64,000 nt of DNA from UBA7330 sp043554545. GTDB taxonomy: Bacteria > Bacteroidota > Bacteroidia > Cytophagales > Cyclobacteriaceae. The stretch covers positions 930,001-994,000 of the forward strand of contig CP121337.1 in NCBI GenBank assembly GCA_043554545.1. The letters are read 5' to 3'. The position numbers and the translations under genes are program-made. A model generated the notes under the pieces. That model was not told where the DNA came from, did no database searches, and saw only the letters and a list, made by a program, of their open reading frames with translations. Shown piece after piece: positions 16,751-25,436 of this stretch. Every line of letters starts with the position of its first letter. Position 1 is the stretch's first letter.

Positions 16751-19207
16751 ATGGATCAATCCATCAAATTAGGGATTGACTGGTTCAAATCAAGGAAGTG
16801 GGAGCCTTTTAATTTCCAGGTGGATACCTGGAAAGCTTACCTGGAGGGCAAAAGTGGCTTATTAAATGCCCCCACAGGAAGCGGTAAAACGTATGCTCTT
16901 TGGGTTCCCTGCTTGCTTGAATATTTAAAAGAAGATCTACATGGTAGATCATCCGTTAGGGTGCTTTGGGTAACGCCGCTAAGGGCATTGGCAAAAGATA
17001 TTCAACGGGCAATGCAAGAAGCAGCCAATGAAATGGGGGTAGGTTGGGAAGTAGGGATGCGTACAGGAGATACTTCTATTACTCAGAGACAAAATCAAAA
17101 AAAGCACGCGCCGGATGCGCTTGTAATCACACCGGAAAGTCTACATATATTACTAAGTCAGTCTGATTACCCTCATTATTTCAGAAATCTTCAGTCCATC
17201 ATTGTAGATGAGTGGCATGAAATTTTAGGCACCAAGCGAGGAGTGGCAACAGAGTTGGCTATATCAAGGTTGAAAGCCATCACTGACCAAAGACTTAAAG
17301 TCTGGGGGATTTCAGCTACCATAGGTAACTTAAAACAAGCCAAGCGAGTTTTACTTGGGGAAGATTTGTATAAAGAAGCTGTCGAGATTAAATCTGAAGT
17401 TGAAAAAGTTGTAGAAATCACCTCAATTTTACCCGATGAAGTAGACACACTCCCTTGGAGCGGTCATCTGGGGACTCACTTGCTTCACAAGATAATCCCT
17501 GTGATAAAGCAAAGTCAAACTACTTTACTTTTTACAAATACAAGATCTCAAACAGAGCTCTGGTATCAGGCTATTGTAAATAACTACCCTGAAATGTCCG
17601 GCATTATTGCCATGCATCATGGATCAATCAATCAGGATATCAGAATTTGGGTTGAAGATGCCTTGCATGCAGGCAAATTGAAATGTGTAGTATGTACTTC
17701 CAGCCTGGACCTGGGTGTTGATTTCAGGCCTGTAGATACGGTAATCCAGATAGGAGGGCCAAAAGGCGTTTCTCGATTTTTTCAGAGAGCAGGAAGAAGT
17801 GGCCATCAACCTGGTGAAGTCAGTAAAATTTATTTTGTGCCGACACATTCATTAGAACTTATTGAAGCATCGGCGCTGAGAAAAGCGATCTATGACAAGA
17901 AATTCGAAGTCAGAAAGCCGCTGGAAATGTCCATGGACGTTCTCGTGCAATACCTGGTCACATTGGCAGTTAGTGGAGGGTTTAAGCCACTTCAAATTCT
18001 GGAAGAGCTAAAAAACACATACGCTTTTCGTTTGATCACAAGTGAGGAGTGGCATTGGGCGTTGGATTTTATCACAACAGGTGGTAACACCTTAGGGGCA
18101 TATGATGAGTATTCCAAGGTTTATAATGATAATGGCATTTATAAAATCATAAATAAACGGGCTGCCACCAGACACAAACTATCTATTGGGACTATAGTGG
18201 GTGATCCTTCTTTGGAGGTGCGATTTACCAATGGAGGATATCTTGGGACCGTAGAGGAATATTTTGTTTCTAAACTTAATCCCGGTGATACTTTTTGGTT
18301 TGCTGGAAGAAATTTGCAGTTTGTGAATATTCGGGACCTTACGGTAATGGTGAAGAAGTCAAATAAGAAAAGCGGCATTACTCCAGCCTGGGGAGGTGGG
18401 AGGTTACCACTGTCATCTTTATTGGCAGCTGAGATTCGAGATAAGATAGATGCTGCAAGAATTGGAAGATATGAGGATATTGAATTGAAAACTATTCGCC
18501 CCATCCTTGAGTTACAAAAGAAATGGTCCTGTCTGCCAGGAAAGAACACACTCTTGATAGAGCGTACTGTTACACACCATGGGCATCATATATTCATGTT
18601 TCCTTTCGAGGGAATGTTTGTTCATGAAGTGTTGGCTGGTGTGATAGCCCATAGAATTAGTAAGTTGGCTAATATATCATTTTCAATATCTATGAATGAC
18701 TATGGCATTGAATTGCTCTCTGAGCATGAAGCGCCTTTGGAGGAGGCACTGGAGCTGGATCTGTTTTCCGAAGAAAATCTGATGGAGGATATAGCAATTT
18801 CTATAAATCAGACAGAGTTGGCATCCAGAAAGTTCAGAGATGTAGCAACGATTGCCGGACTCATTTTTCAGGGATATCCGGGAAAAAATGTCAGAGCAAA
18901 ACATTTACAAGCCTCTTCATCTATTCTTTTCAAAGTATTTGAGGAGTACGATCAATCAAACCTATTGATCAGGCAGGCCATGGATGAGGTGATGACACTT
19001 CAACTTGAAAAGTCAAGACTTTTGGAGGCTATCCGAAGAATAAGTATGCAGGAAATAGTTTTAAAAGATACGAAAAAGCCAACACCTTTTGCTTTCCCGA
19101 TCCTTGTCGATTCGCTCAGGAGACATAATTTATCCAATGAGAGTCTCGGGGATCAGATAGCTAAGTTTCAGTTACATTTTGATAAAAGCGAATTCGATGA
19201 AAATTAG
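16751..19207 (+). CDS. ligase-associated DNA damage response DExH-box helicase (Lhr-like)
   Basis: This 818-residue superfamily 2 helicase is of the Lhr-like, ligase-associated type. Walker A is APTGSGKT (residues 40-47), the DExH box is VDEWHEIL near residue 152, motif III is GISAT, and motif VI is QRAGRSGH. The C-terminal half carries the Lhr winged-helix and beta-barrel regions. In many bacteria this family sits with an ATP-dependent DNA ligase, an exonuclease and PdeM. Here PdeM is two genes downstream, while no ligase or exonuclease gene is present in the window. The last 11 bp overlap the DUF2147 gene. Confidence 0.92.
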   Translation: MDQSIKLGIDWFKSRKWEPFNFQVDTWKAYLEGKSGLLNAPTGSGKTYALWVPCLLEYLKEDLHGRSSVRVLWVTPLRALAKDIQRAMQEAANEMGVGWEVGMRTGDTSITQRQNQKKHAPDALVITPESLHILLSQSDYPHYFRNLQSIIVDEWHEILGTKRGVATELAISRLKAITDQRLKVWGISATIGNLKQAKRVLLGEDLYKEAVEIKSEVEKVVEITSILPDEVDTLPWSGHLGTHLLHKIIPVIKQSQTTLLFTNTRSQTELWYQAIVNNYPEMSGIIAMHHGSINQDIRIWVEDALHAGKLKCVVCTSSLDLGVDFRPVDTVIQIGGPKGVSRFFQRAGRSGHQPGEVSKIYFVPTHSLELIEASALRKAIYDKKFEVRKPLEMSMDVLVQYLVTLAVSGGFKPLQILEELKNTYAFRLITSEEWHWALDFITTGGNTLGAYDEYSKVYNDNGIYKIINKRAATRHKLSIGTIVGDPSLEVRFTNGGYLGTVEEYFVSKLNPGDTFWFAGRNLQFVNIRDLTVMVKKSNKKSGITPAWGGGRLPLSSLLAAEIRDKIDAARIGRYEDIELKTIRPILELQKKWSCLPGKNTLLIERTVTHHGHHIFMFPFEGMFVHEVLAGVIAHRISKLANISFSISMNDYGIELLSEHEAPLEEALELDLFSEENLMEDIAISINQTELASRKFRDVATIAGLIFQGYPGKNVRAKHLQASSSILFKVFEEYDQSNLLIRQAMDEVMTLQLEKSRLLEAIRRISMQEIVLKDTKKPTPFAFPILVDSLRRHNLSNESLGDQIAKFQLHFDKSEFDEN

Positions 19208-19643
19208 AAGAAACAGAAGAAACATTATTTCCATACTGTTAATTTTATTTTGTGGTGGTCTTCAGGCTCAGGGAATAGTGGGGAAATGGAAAACGATTGA
19301 TGACGAGACAGGAAAGGAGCGATCAATTATTGAGATCTACCAGAGAGGGGATGAGTATTTTGGCAAGATTGTTAAAATTTTTGAAGAACCGGGAGTTCCA
19401 CCAAACCCAATCTGTGAGGAATGTGAAGATGAAAGACAGGGCGAACCAATATTAGGTATGGAAATCATAAAATACTTAACGTTTGATCCAAAAGACAAGG
19501 TTTATGAAGATGGAGAAATTCTTGATCCTGAAAATGGTAATATATATGACTGTAAGCTCTGGATAGATGAGGGCAACTTGAAAGTAAGAGGTTATCTTTA
19601 TTTTGTTTATCGAACCCAAATCTGGCTTCCTCTTGAGGGTTGA
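19197..19643 (+). CDS. DUF2147 family exported protein
   Basis: The 148-residue protein has an Arg-rich start and a signal-peptide-like core ending LQAQ, then the DUF2147 domain: GIVGKWKTIDDETGKERS and a C-terminal WLPLEG. It also contains a CEEC pair. The ATG at 19197 is chosen because it begins the signal sequence; it overlaps the helicase by 11 bp. The stop is 1 bp before the PdeM start. An exported protein of unknown function between two DNA-repair genes is an odd placement, and cotranscription may be incidental. Confidence 0.8.
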   Translation: MKIRRNRRNIISILLILFCGGLQAQGIVGKWKTIDDETGKERSIIEIYQRGDEYFGKIVKIFEEPGVPPNPICEECEDERQGEPILGMEIIKYLTFDPKDKVYEDGEILDPENGNIYDCKLWIDEGNLKVRGYLYFVYRTQIWLPLEG

Positions 19644-19644
19644 T

Positions 19645-20283
19645 ATGCAAGCTTTGGAGTTTGAATTTAAAGGTCAACATCTACTATTAGACCCATTGAA
19701 AGTTCTTTTCTGGAAAGAAGAATCGCTACTCCTTCTTTCTGACATACACCTTGGAAAAGCCGGGCATTTTAGAAAAAATGGTATCGCCGTCCCTTACAAT
19801 ATACACCAGCAAGACCTTAGTAGAATAGATTACCTGATTGGTAAATACAAACCAAAAAAGGTGATTTTTCTAGGGGATTTATTTCATAGTGACCTCAACG
19901 CAGAATGGGGCCCGTTTGCCGACTGGCTTGACAATAAGTCCATTAAAATGTTACTTATTAAGGGCAATCATGATATTTTATCTGAAGAAATATATTTAGC
20001 TACAAAAATAGAGGTTTGTGATGAATTAGCGTTGGGTCCATTCCTCCTTACACATGAAAGAGTTACTTCTGAATTATACAATATTTCTGGTCATGTTCAT
20101 CCAGCAGTAAGGTTACTGGGAAGGGCAAAACAGGGGATCAGTGTGCCTTGTTTTTATTTTTCAAAGGTTTATGGTTTGCTTCCTGCTTTTGGTTCATTTA
20201 CCGGAACTTTCAAGATAAAGCCGGTTAAAGGAGATCAGGTTTTTGCTACATCAGGAGATGAAGTAATTGCCTTAATGCCATAA
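19645..20283 (+). CDS. pdeM: ligase-associated DNA damage response endonuclease PdeM
   Basis: The 212-residue metallophosphoesterase shows the calcineurin-like metal motifs LLSDIHLGKAGHF (D-x-H), FLGDLFHS (GD), GNHD (in IKGNHDIL) and GHVHP. PdeM is the nuclease/phosphodiesterase member of the ligase-associated repair set. I start at the ATG 19645, which directly precedes the conserved MQALEFEFKG; an open extension upstream overlaps DUF2147. It is coupled to DUF2147 and the helicase. It lacks the ligase partner locally. Confidence 0.88.
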   Translation: MQALEFEFKGQHLLLDPLKVLFWKEESLLLLSDIHLGKAGHFRKNGIAVPYNIHQQDLSRIDYLIGKYKPKKVIFLGDLFHSDLNAEWGPFADWLDNKSIKMLLIKGNHDILSEEIYLATKIEVCDELALGPFLLTHERVTSELYNISGHVHPAVRLLGRAKQGISVPCFYFSKVYGLLPAFGSFTGTFKIKPVKGDQVFATSGDEVIALMP

Positions 20284-20387
20284 AAAGTTTAATTTACCAC
20301 ATTAAACCACCAAAAAAGTTTAGCATAGCTGGTTACTTTCCGGCATGTGGGAGTATTTATTAACAAGGATTCCCGGGTCCTGGGTGT

Positions 20388-20924
20388 ATGAAGGATAGTG
20401 AGATACTTGATCGTATAAAACGGGGGGATGAGTCTGCCTTAGACTACTTGTATAAGAAGTATTATCGCATGATGACTAAAATTGTCATTAGTAATAATGG
20501 TTCTGAGGATGAGGCACAAGACGTATTTCAGGAAGCTCTCCTTGCTTTTTGGCAGAAGGCCGTAAGCGGAAAGCTTGTACTTACTTCCAAGATTAGTACA
20601 TTCTTGTACAGCATATGCTTAAATCAATGGAGAAAAGAACTGGAGCGAAAAAGCAAGCTGTCGCATGAAGAGATTGACGGTGAAGAATTTCAGGGTCACG
20701 ATGAAGATGAAAGATACAAAGTTGTAATCAACTGTATTGAAGAGTTGGGAGATACGTGCAGAAAAATTTTGACCTATTATTATTTCGATGGAATGTCAAT
20801 GACAGACATTGCTGAGAAATTGGATTTTGCTAATACAGATACGGCAAAAACGAAGAAATATAAATGCAAAAAGAAACTTGATCATTTGATTAAGTCAAGA
20901 TATAGCGAAAAAGATTTTTTTTGA
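20388..20924 (+). CDS. ECF-type RNA polymerase sigma factor
   Basis: The 178-residue protein has region 2 (DRIKRGDESALDYLYKKYYR, then EDEAQDVFQEALLAFWQK) and region 4 (LGDTCRKILTYYYFDGMSMT, then IAEKLDFANTDTAKTKKYKC helix-turn-helix). It redirects core polymerase to an unknown regulon. The gene after it, 9 bp away, encodes a single-pass membrane protein that may be its regulator. No target promoter pattern can be identified from this window alone. Confidence 0.9.
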   Translation: MKDSEILDRIKRGDESALDYLYKKYYRMMTKIVISNNGSEDEAQDVFQEALLAFWQKAVSGKLVLTSKISTFLYSICLNQWRKELERKSKLSHEEIDGEEFQGHDEDERYKVVINCIEELGDTCRKILTYYYFDGMSMTDIAEKLDFANTDTAKTKKYKCKKKLDHLIKSRYSEKDFF

Positions 20925-20933
20925 TAATACCAA

Positions 20934-21890
20934 ATGAGTATCAAAAGGACTGAGTTAATAGATGCCTATCTTAGGAATGAATTAAATTCCAAAGAGACAC
21001 AAGCTTTCGAAGGTGAGCTTGCTGGAGATCCTGCATTTCGTGAAGAGGTTGGATTTCAACAGCAAGTTGTACAGGGGCTTGGTGAATTTAGAAAGGCTCA
21101 ACTGAAGAGTAGGTTGACTGCTATTAATGTTTCAACTCCCTGGTGGGAGGTGGGTCAGGTATTAAATCCTGGATTGGTGAAGTTGACGGGCGCAATATTT
21201 TCAGCGGCAATTGTGGGTACTGGTATATTCTATTTTAATAATCAAAAAGATATTCAGGATTACTCCAATACACCGACTGTGTTTTTAGAAGATTTAACTG
21301 ATACTCAGGCTGCTGAGACCTACACATTATTTGAAGAATCCTCCAGGCGTGCTCCGGAAGTAATTACCCTCATGGAAACTGTTAATTCATCTCGAAGCAA
21401 GGCAAATCTTGATTTAGAGATAGATAGCAAGATAAAGGATGCACGTTCAGGATCTGCTGATGCTTCTAAGCGTGAAGAAATGGTCAAAGTTGGGAATGCA
21501 GATGATTTTGTACCTGATGTTGCATTACCAAATCCTGGAGATGGTGCAGAGAAAGTTCAGTTTAAATCTGAAAGTGCTGAAATCCCGTTGGCAAGTAATA
21601 CTGATATCATTAATGCTTCAAACCAGATAGACATAAAAACTATCCAGCGGAACAATGAAGATATTCGTTATAAGTATTACGAAGGTAAACTTCACTTGTA
21701 CGGAAATTTCAAGGAGAATCCTTATGAAATACTGGAAATTAACAGTACTAACAATAGACAAGTCTATTTATTTCACAGCAATCGCTATTACAAATTATTG
21801 ACTACTGACAGAATTCTCGACCTTCCACAGATTACGGATCGTTTGCTGATTCAAGAGTTAGAGATTATCCGCAACAATAAGATTGACTGA
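20934..21890 (+). CDS. single-pass membrane protein, possible anti-sigma factor
   Basis: The 318-residue protein has a short acidic/helical N-terminal domain (about residues 1-65, LIDAYLRNELNSKETQAFEG, similar in pattern to Bacteroidota anti-sigma N-termini), one membrane helix at about residues 83-100, and a long periplasmic region of unrecognised type. No zinc-binding HxxxCxxC motif is present. Its position right after the sigma gene, and the cytoplasm-membrane-periplasm layout, suggest that it holds the sigma factor and senses an envelope signal. That is inference. Confidence 0.6.
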   Translation: MSIKRTELIDAYLRNELNSKETQAFEGELAGDPAFREEVGFQQQVVQGLGEFRKAQLKSRLTAINVSTPWWEVGQVLNPGLVKLTGAIFSAAIVGTGIFYFNNQKDIQDYSNTPTVFLEDLTDTQAAETYTLFEESSRRAPEVITLMETVNSSRSKANLDLEIDSKIKDARSGSADASKREEMVKVGNADDFVPDVALPNPGDGAEKVQFKSESAEIPLASNTDIINASNQIDIKTIQRNNEDIRYKYYEGKLHLYGNFKENPYEILEINSTNNRQVYLFHSNRYYKLLTTDRILDLPQITDRLLIQELEIIRNNKID

Positions 21891-21930
21891 TCCACAGTAA
21901 ATCCCTCACTTTACTTAGTTTTGAGCTGGA

Positions 21931-22821
21931 ATGGAACAAAAGACCCGCAAAAAGCGAAAACTAGGAAGTTATCCATTTATCAGTGTCACTTTAAGCATTA
22001 CGTTGGCTTTAATGGTGATTGGTATTTTTGGTTTATTAGTCGTACATGCTAAAAAACTCACACTCAATATCCAGGAGAGTATTGAAATTCAGGTGTTTTT
22101 AAATAATCAGCTAACCAATTCTGAGATCACCCGAATTAACAGGTCAATTAGTGCCAAACCATACACCTTGAAAAAAGAAAATGATCCGGGAATTAGGTTC
22201 ATTTCTAAGGCTGAAGCTTCTGAACAATTTATTGAAGAGACAGGTGAAAATTTCACTGAGTTTCTAGGGGATAATCCACTCAGAGACTTGTTGGTTGTTA
22301 ATATTGATCCTGAATATCAATCTTCAGATTCCTTGAAACAAATAACACAGGAAATTGAATCGATGAATGGAGTCTATGAGATAGCTTATGTGGAATCGTT
22401 GATTGAGAGCATCAATGAAAACATCGCAAAAATTGGATTGGTTATGATTGGTTTTTTTGTTCTGCTCCTCGTTGTGGTAGTTATTTTGATTAATAATACT
22501 ATCAAATTGGCCCTTTTTTCACAAAGGTTCTTGATAAGAAGTATGCAATTAGTTGGAGCAAAAGGCAGTTTTATCCGGGCACCTTTTCTAAAACGGGCGG
22601 TATGGTATGGTTTCTTATCCGGTTGTACCGCATGTTTGATTTTAACAGCTCTAATGTATTACGGAAATCAGCGAATTGAAGATTTGGATAAACTTCAGGA
22701 CCCTGTACAACTAATAATATTATTTGCCTCAATTATACTAATTGGGGTTACTGTTGGTTTTTTTAGTACCTATCGAGCAGTAAGAAAATATCTCGGAATG
22801 TCTCTGGATGAATTATATTAA
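21931..22821 (+). CDS. ftsX: cell division protein FtsX (permease-like)
   Basis: The 296-residue protein has the FtsX plan: a cytoplasmic basic start (EQKTRKKRKLGSYPFISVTL), the first membrane helix near residues 20-40, a large extracytoplasmic loop, then three helices in the C-terminal half. With the ATPase FtsE it regulates peptidoglycan hydrolases during division; ftsE is not in this window. It leads the conserved Bacteroidota order ftsX, DUF3098, uppP, truB, ribF. A TAnnTTTG match (TAGTTTTG, 21916-21923) lies just before the start but has no well-placed -33 element. Confidence 0.92.
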   Translation: MEQKTRKKRKLGSYPFISVTLSITLALMVIGIFGLLVVHAKKLTLNIQESIEIQVFLNNQLTNSEITRINRSISAKPYTLKKENDPGIRFISKAEASEQFIEETGENFTEFLGDNPLRDLLVVNIDPEYQSSDSLKQITQEIESMNGVYEIAYVESLIESINENIAKIGLVMIGFFVLLLVVVVILINNTIKLALFSQRFLIRSMQLVGAKGSFIRAPFLKRAVWYGFLSGCTACLILTALMYYGNQRIEDLDKLQDPVQLIILFASIILIGVTVGFFSTYRAVRKYLGMSLDELY

Positions 22822-22829
22822 ATTTGATT

Positions 22830-23057
22830 ATGTCTGATAAAAATGAATTTGCTTTCAGTAAGATTAACTATTTGATTATGATAGGTGGGATCTTGGTCAT
22901 ACTCATTGGTTTTGTGATCATGGCCTCAGATTCTGAACCTTATGGCTTTGGGTTTTTAGGTCTTACACTTGGCCCAATTATCGTGATGTTGGGATTTCTC
23001 ATTCAATTCGTGGCCATTTTTTATAAAGCTGATAAGAAAGACCCTGCTGATAAATGA
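22830..23057 (+). CDS. DUF3098 family small membrane protein
   Basis: This 75-residue protein has two hydrophobic helices and the DUF3098 core FAFSKINYLIMIGGILVILI, followed by GFIVM-like and LGP repeats. I start at the ATG 22830 rather than the TTG two codons upstream. Its function is unknown, but it occurs between ftsX and uppP in many Bacteroidota, hinting at a role in envelope biogenesis. It overlaps uppP by 4 bp. Confidence 0.85.
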   Translation: MSDKNEFAFSKINYLIMIGGILVILIGFVIMASDSEPYGFGFLGLTLGPIIVMLGFLIQFVAIFYKADKKDPADK

Positions 23058-23845
23058 CCTGGATAGAAGCATTAATTCTTGGTCTTGTCCAGGGCCTCAC
23101 AGAATTTCTTCCAGTAAGTAGTAGTGGTCATTTAGAATTAGGCTCCGTTTTGCTTAATACCACATCTGGAGATAATTTGCTATTTGCTGTAATTGTTCAT
23201 GCTGCAACAGCCTTAAGTACAATCATTGTTTTCAGGAAAGATATTGGAGAAATCCTAAAAGGGTTATTGACATTTAGTTGGAATGAGTCCTGGAAGTTTG
23301 CCACGCTCATTCTTGTTTCCATGATACCCGTTGGGATTGTTGGCGTTTTTTTTGAAGACAGAATTAGTGAATTATTTACTGGAAACCTGATGCTTGTAGG
23401 TAGTATGCTTTTGGTAACAGCACTACTTTTGTTTTTTACCTACTTCAAGAATGATGGAACCAGGTCAGTCTCTTATTTTCAGGCTGTAGTTATGGGTGTT
23501 GCTCAAACCATTGCTATTCTTCCGGGTATTTCCCGTTCTGGCGCTACAATAGCTACTGGCTTATTGATAGGCGTTGACAAAGAACGTGCAACAAGATTCT
23601 CATTCTTAATGGTGCTCCCGCCCATAATAGGAGCGAGTTTATTAAAAACGAAAGATTATCTGGAAGCTCCTATGGCACATAAGGGGCTTGAGGCAATGTC
23701 GATGATTATTGGCTTTCTGGCGGCACTTATTTCAGGATATGTTGCCTGTCGTTGGATGGTGAATATTGTTAAAAAAGGTAAGCTCTACTATTTTGCAATT
23801 TATTGTTCGGTGATAGGTTTGATAGCAATTATCTCACAGGTGTGA
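23054..23845 (+). CDS. uppP: undecaprenyl-diphosphate phosphatase
   Basis: The 263-residue integral membrane enzyme dephosphorylates undecaprenyl pyrophosphate to recycle the lipid carrier of cell-wall synthesis. The first catalytic motif is GLTEFLPVSSSGHLEL (residues 14-29) and the second is PGISRSGAT. Seven or eight membrane helices are predicted, a normal number. The start overlaps DUF3098 by 4 bp (ATGA) and the stop overlaps truB by 1 bp (TGATG), so translation is coupled throughout. Confidence 0.95.
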   Translation: MTWIEALILGLVQGLTEFLPVSSSGHLELGSVLLNTTSGDNLLFAVIVHAATALSTIIVFRKDIGEILKGLLTFSWNESWKFATLILVSMIPVGIVGVFFEDRISELFTGNLMLVGSMLLVTALLLFFTYFKNDGTRSVSYFQAVVMGVAQTIAILPGISRSGATIATGLLIGVDKERATRFSFLMVLPPIIGASLLKTKDYLEAPMAHKGLEAMSMIIGFLAALISGYVACRWMVNIVKKGKLYYFAIYCSVIGLIAIISQV

Positions 23846-24507
23846 TGGATTTAGATGGTGAGCTCATTCTTGTTGATAAGGAAGTAGGTTGGACATCCTT
23901 TGATGTAGTCAATAAACTCAGGTATGCACTAAGAATCAAGAAAATTGGTCATGCAGGTACATTGGATCCTCTGGCTACCGGACTGCTGCTAATTGGCGTT
24001 GGTAAATACACCAAACGATTAGGTGAGTTGCAGGGGTTAGATAAGAAATATGAAGGTGAGTTTGAGATTGGTAAGACTACACCATCATTTGATTTGGAAA
24101 CACCTTTCGATAGTGAGCAGGACATTGCAGGTATAAATACAGAGATGATTCATGCTGCAGCAATGCAGCTCACAGGAAATATTGAACAAGTTCCTCCACA
24201 ATATTCAGCCATCAAAGTTGGAGGTCAAAAAGCATATAATGCAGCCAGAAAAAACGAAAAAATCAAGCTAGAACCACGGTCATTGACCATTCATCAATTT
24301 TTAATAACTGCGATAAACGAATCTGTTATTTCATTTGAAATACATTGCTCTAAAGGTACATATATCAGAAGTTTGGCAAGAGATTTCGGAGAGATTCTTG
24401 GAGTCGGAGCGTATCTAAAGAGTTTAAGGAGAACAGCAGTGGGTCCATACGAAGTGGAAAATTCATTTCCAGTAACCCACTGGGTTGATAAATATAAGGT
24501 GCTATGA
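23845..24507 (+). CDS. truB: tRNA pseudouridine(55) synthase
   Basis: The 220-residue enzyme makes pseudouridine 55 in the T-loop of tRNA. The catalytic Asp is in HAGTLDPLATGLLLIGVG. The later KGTYIRSLARDFG block is typical of the TruB family. The ATG at 23845 shares its A with the uppP stop; an upstream in-frame extension inside uppP is rejected. It is shorter than E. coli TruB because it lacks most of the C-terminal PUA-like region, as is usual in Bacteroidota. It overlaps ribF by 4 bp. Confidence 0.93.
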   Translation: MDLDGELILVDKEVGWTSFDVVNKLRYALRIKKIGHAGTLDPLATGLLLIGVGKYTKRLGELQGLDKKYEGEFEIGKTTPSFDLETPFDSEQDIAGINTEMIHAAAMQLTGNIEQVPPQYSAIKVGGQKAYNAARKNEKIKLEPRSLTIHQFLITAINESVISFEIHCSKGTYIRSLARDFGEILGVGAYLKSLRRTAVGPYEVENSFPVTHWVDKYKVL

Positions 24508-25433
24508 TATTGGTGGATGATATTGACTCCTTGCAACTAAATGAGCAAAGCATTGTAACGTCAGGTACCTTTGATGGTGTTCATATTGGTCATCAAAAGA
24601 TTTTGCAACAGTTGGTTGATACCGCCAAATCGAGAAACGGTCATAGCATTGTGATTACCCTCTGGCCACACCCCAGGTTTGTGCTAAAGAAGGATCATGA
24701 AACGCTTAAATTACTATCCACTTTCGAGGAAAAAGCTGCCCTCCTGGAAAAGATGGGTGTAGATATTTTATTAAAGATTCCTTTTACCAAGGAGTTTTCT
24801 AAAGTCTCTTCAGAACAATTTATCAGAGACATACTTGTAGAGAAGTTAAATACACGATTATTAATTATCGGGTATGATCACAGGTTTGGCAATAACAGGG
24901 AAGGAGGTTTTGATTACTTAAGGAAACATTCAGATGATTATGGATTTGAAGTAAAAGAAATACCAAGGGAAGATATTGATCACCTGGTTGTGAGCTCGAC
25001 AAGAATCAGGAATGCACTGAACGGGGGAGAAGTTCATGTAGCCAATGAGCTACTCGGTAGGTTTTATTCGTTGAGTGGCTTTGTCAAAGACGGTGACCGG
25101 ATAGGACGAAGCATAGGTTTTCCAACTGCAAACATTGATGTTCCGGAATCTTATAAGTTGATACCTGCAGATGGCGCATATGCTGTCTATGTCATACATG
25201 AAGGGGAAAAGTACCAGGGAATGTTAAATATTGGCTGGAGACCAACTGTTTCCGGCGAAGAACGCAGGATTGAAGTAAATATATTTAATTTTGATCGGGA
25301 GATTTACAATGAAAGACTGTCAATTCAATTTGTCAGGTTGTTAAGAAAAGAGCAGAAGTTTGATAGCATTGAAGATTTGAAACGACAACTTGATCAGGAT
25401 AAAAAACAAGCACTAGATACATTAACACATTAA
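24504..25433 (+). CDS. ribF: bifunctional riboflavin kinase / FAD synthetase
   Basis: The 309-residue protein makes FMN and then FAD from riboflavin. The N-terminal nucleotidyltransferase half carries GTFDGVHIGHQKIL and the later SSTRIRNAL motif. The C-terminal riboflavin-kinase half carries GRSIGFPTANI and the catalytic-region GMLNIGWRPT. Length is normal for the family. It is the last gene of the ftsX operon, and the M48 lipoprotein gene starts 3 bp after it, so the transcript probably continues to gldC. Confidence 0.95.
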   Translation: MILVDDIDSLQLNEQSIVTSGTFDGVHIGHQKILQQLVDTAKSRNGHSIVITLWPHPRFVLKKDHETLKLLSTFEEKAALLEKMGVDILLKIPFTKEFSKVSSEQFIRDILVEKLNTRLLIIGYDHRFGNNREGGFDYLRKHSDDYGFEVKEIPREDIDHLVVSSTRIRNALNGGEVHVANELLGRFYSLSGFVKDGDRIGRSIGFPTANIDVPESYKLIPADGAYAVYVIHEGEKYQGMLNIGWRPTVSGEERRIEVNIFNFDREIYNERLSIQFVRLLRKEQKFDSIEDLKRQLDQDKKQALDTLTH

Positions 25434-25436
25434 GTA

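Noticed and set aside
23803..23844. Longer N-terminus for TruB starting with TTG inside uppP
   Set aside because: The extra residues are the uppP coding sequence read in another frame and precede the conserved TruB start; the ATG at 23845 gives the usual 1-bp overlap.
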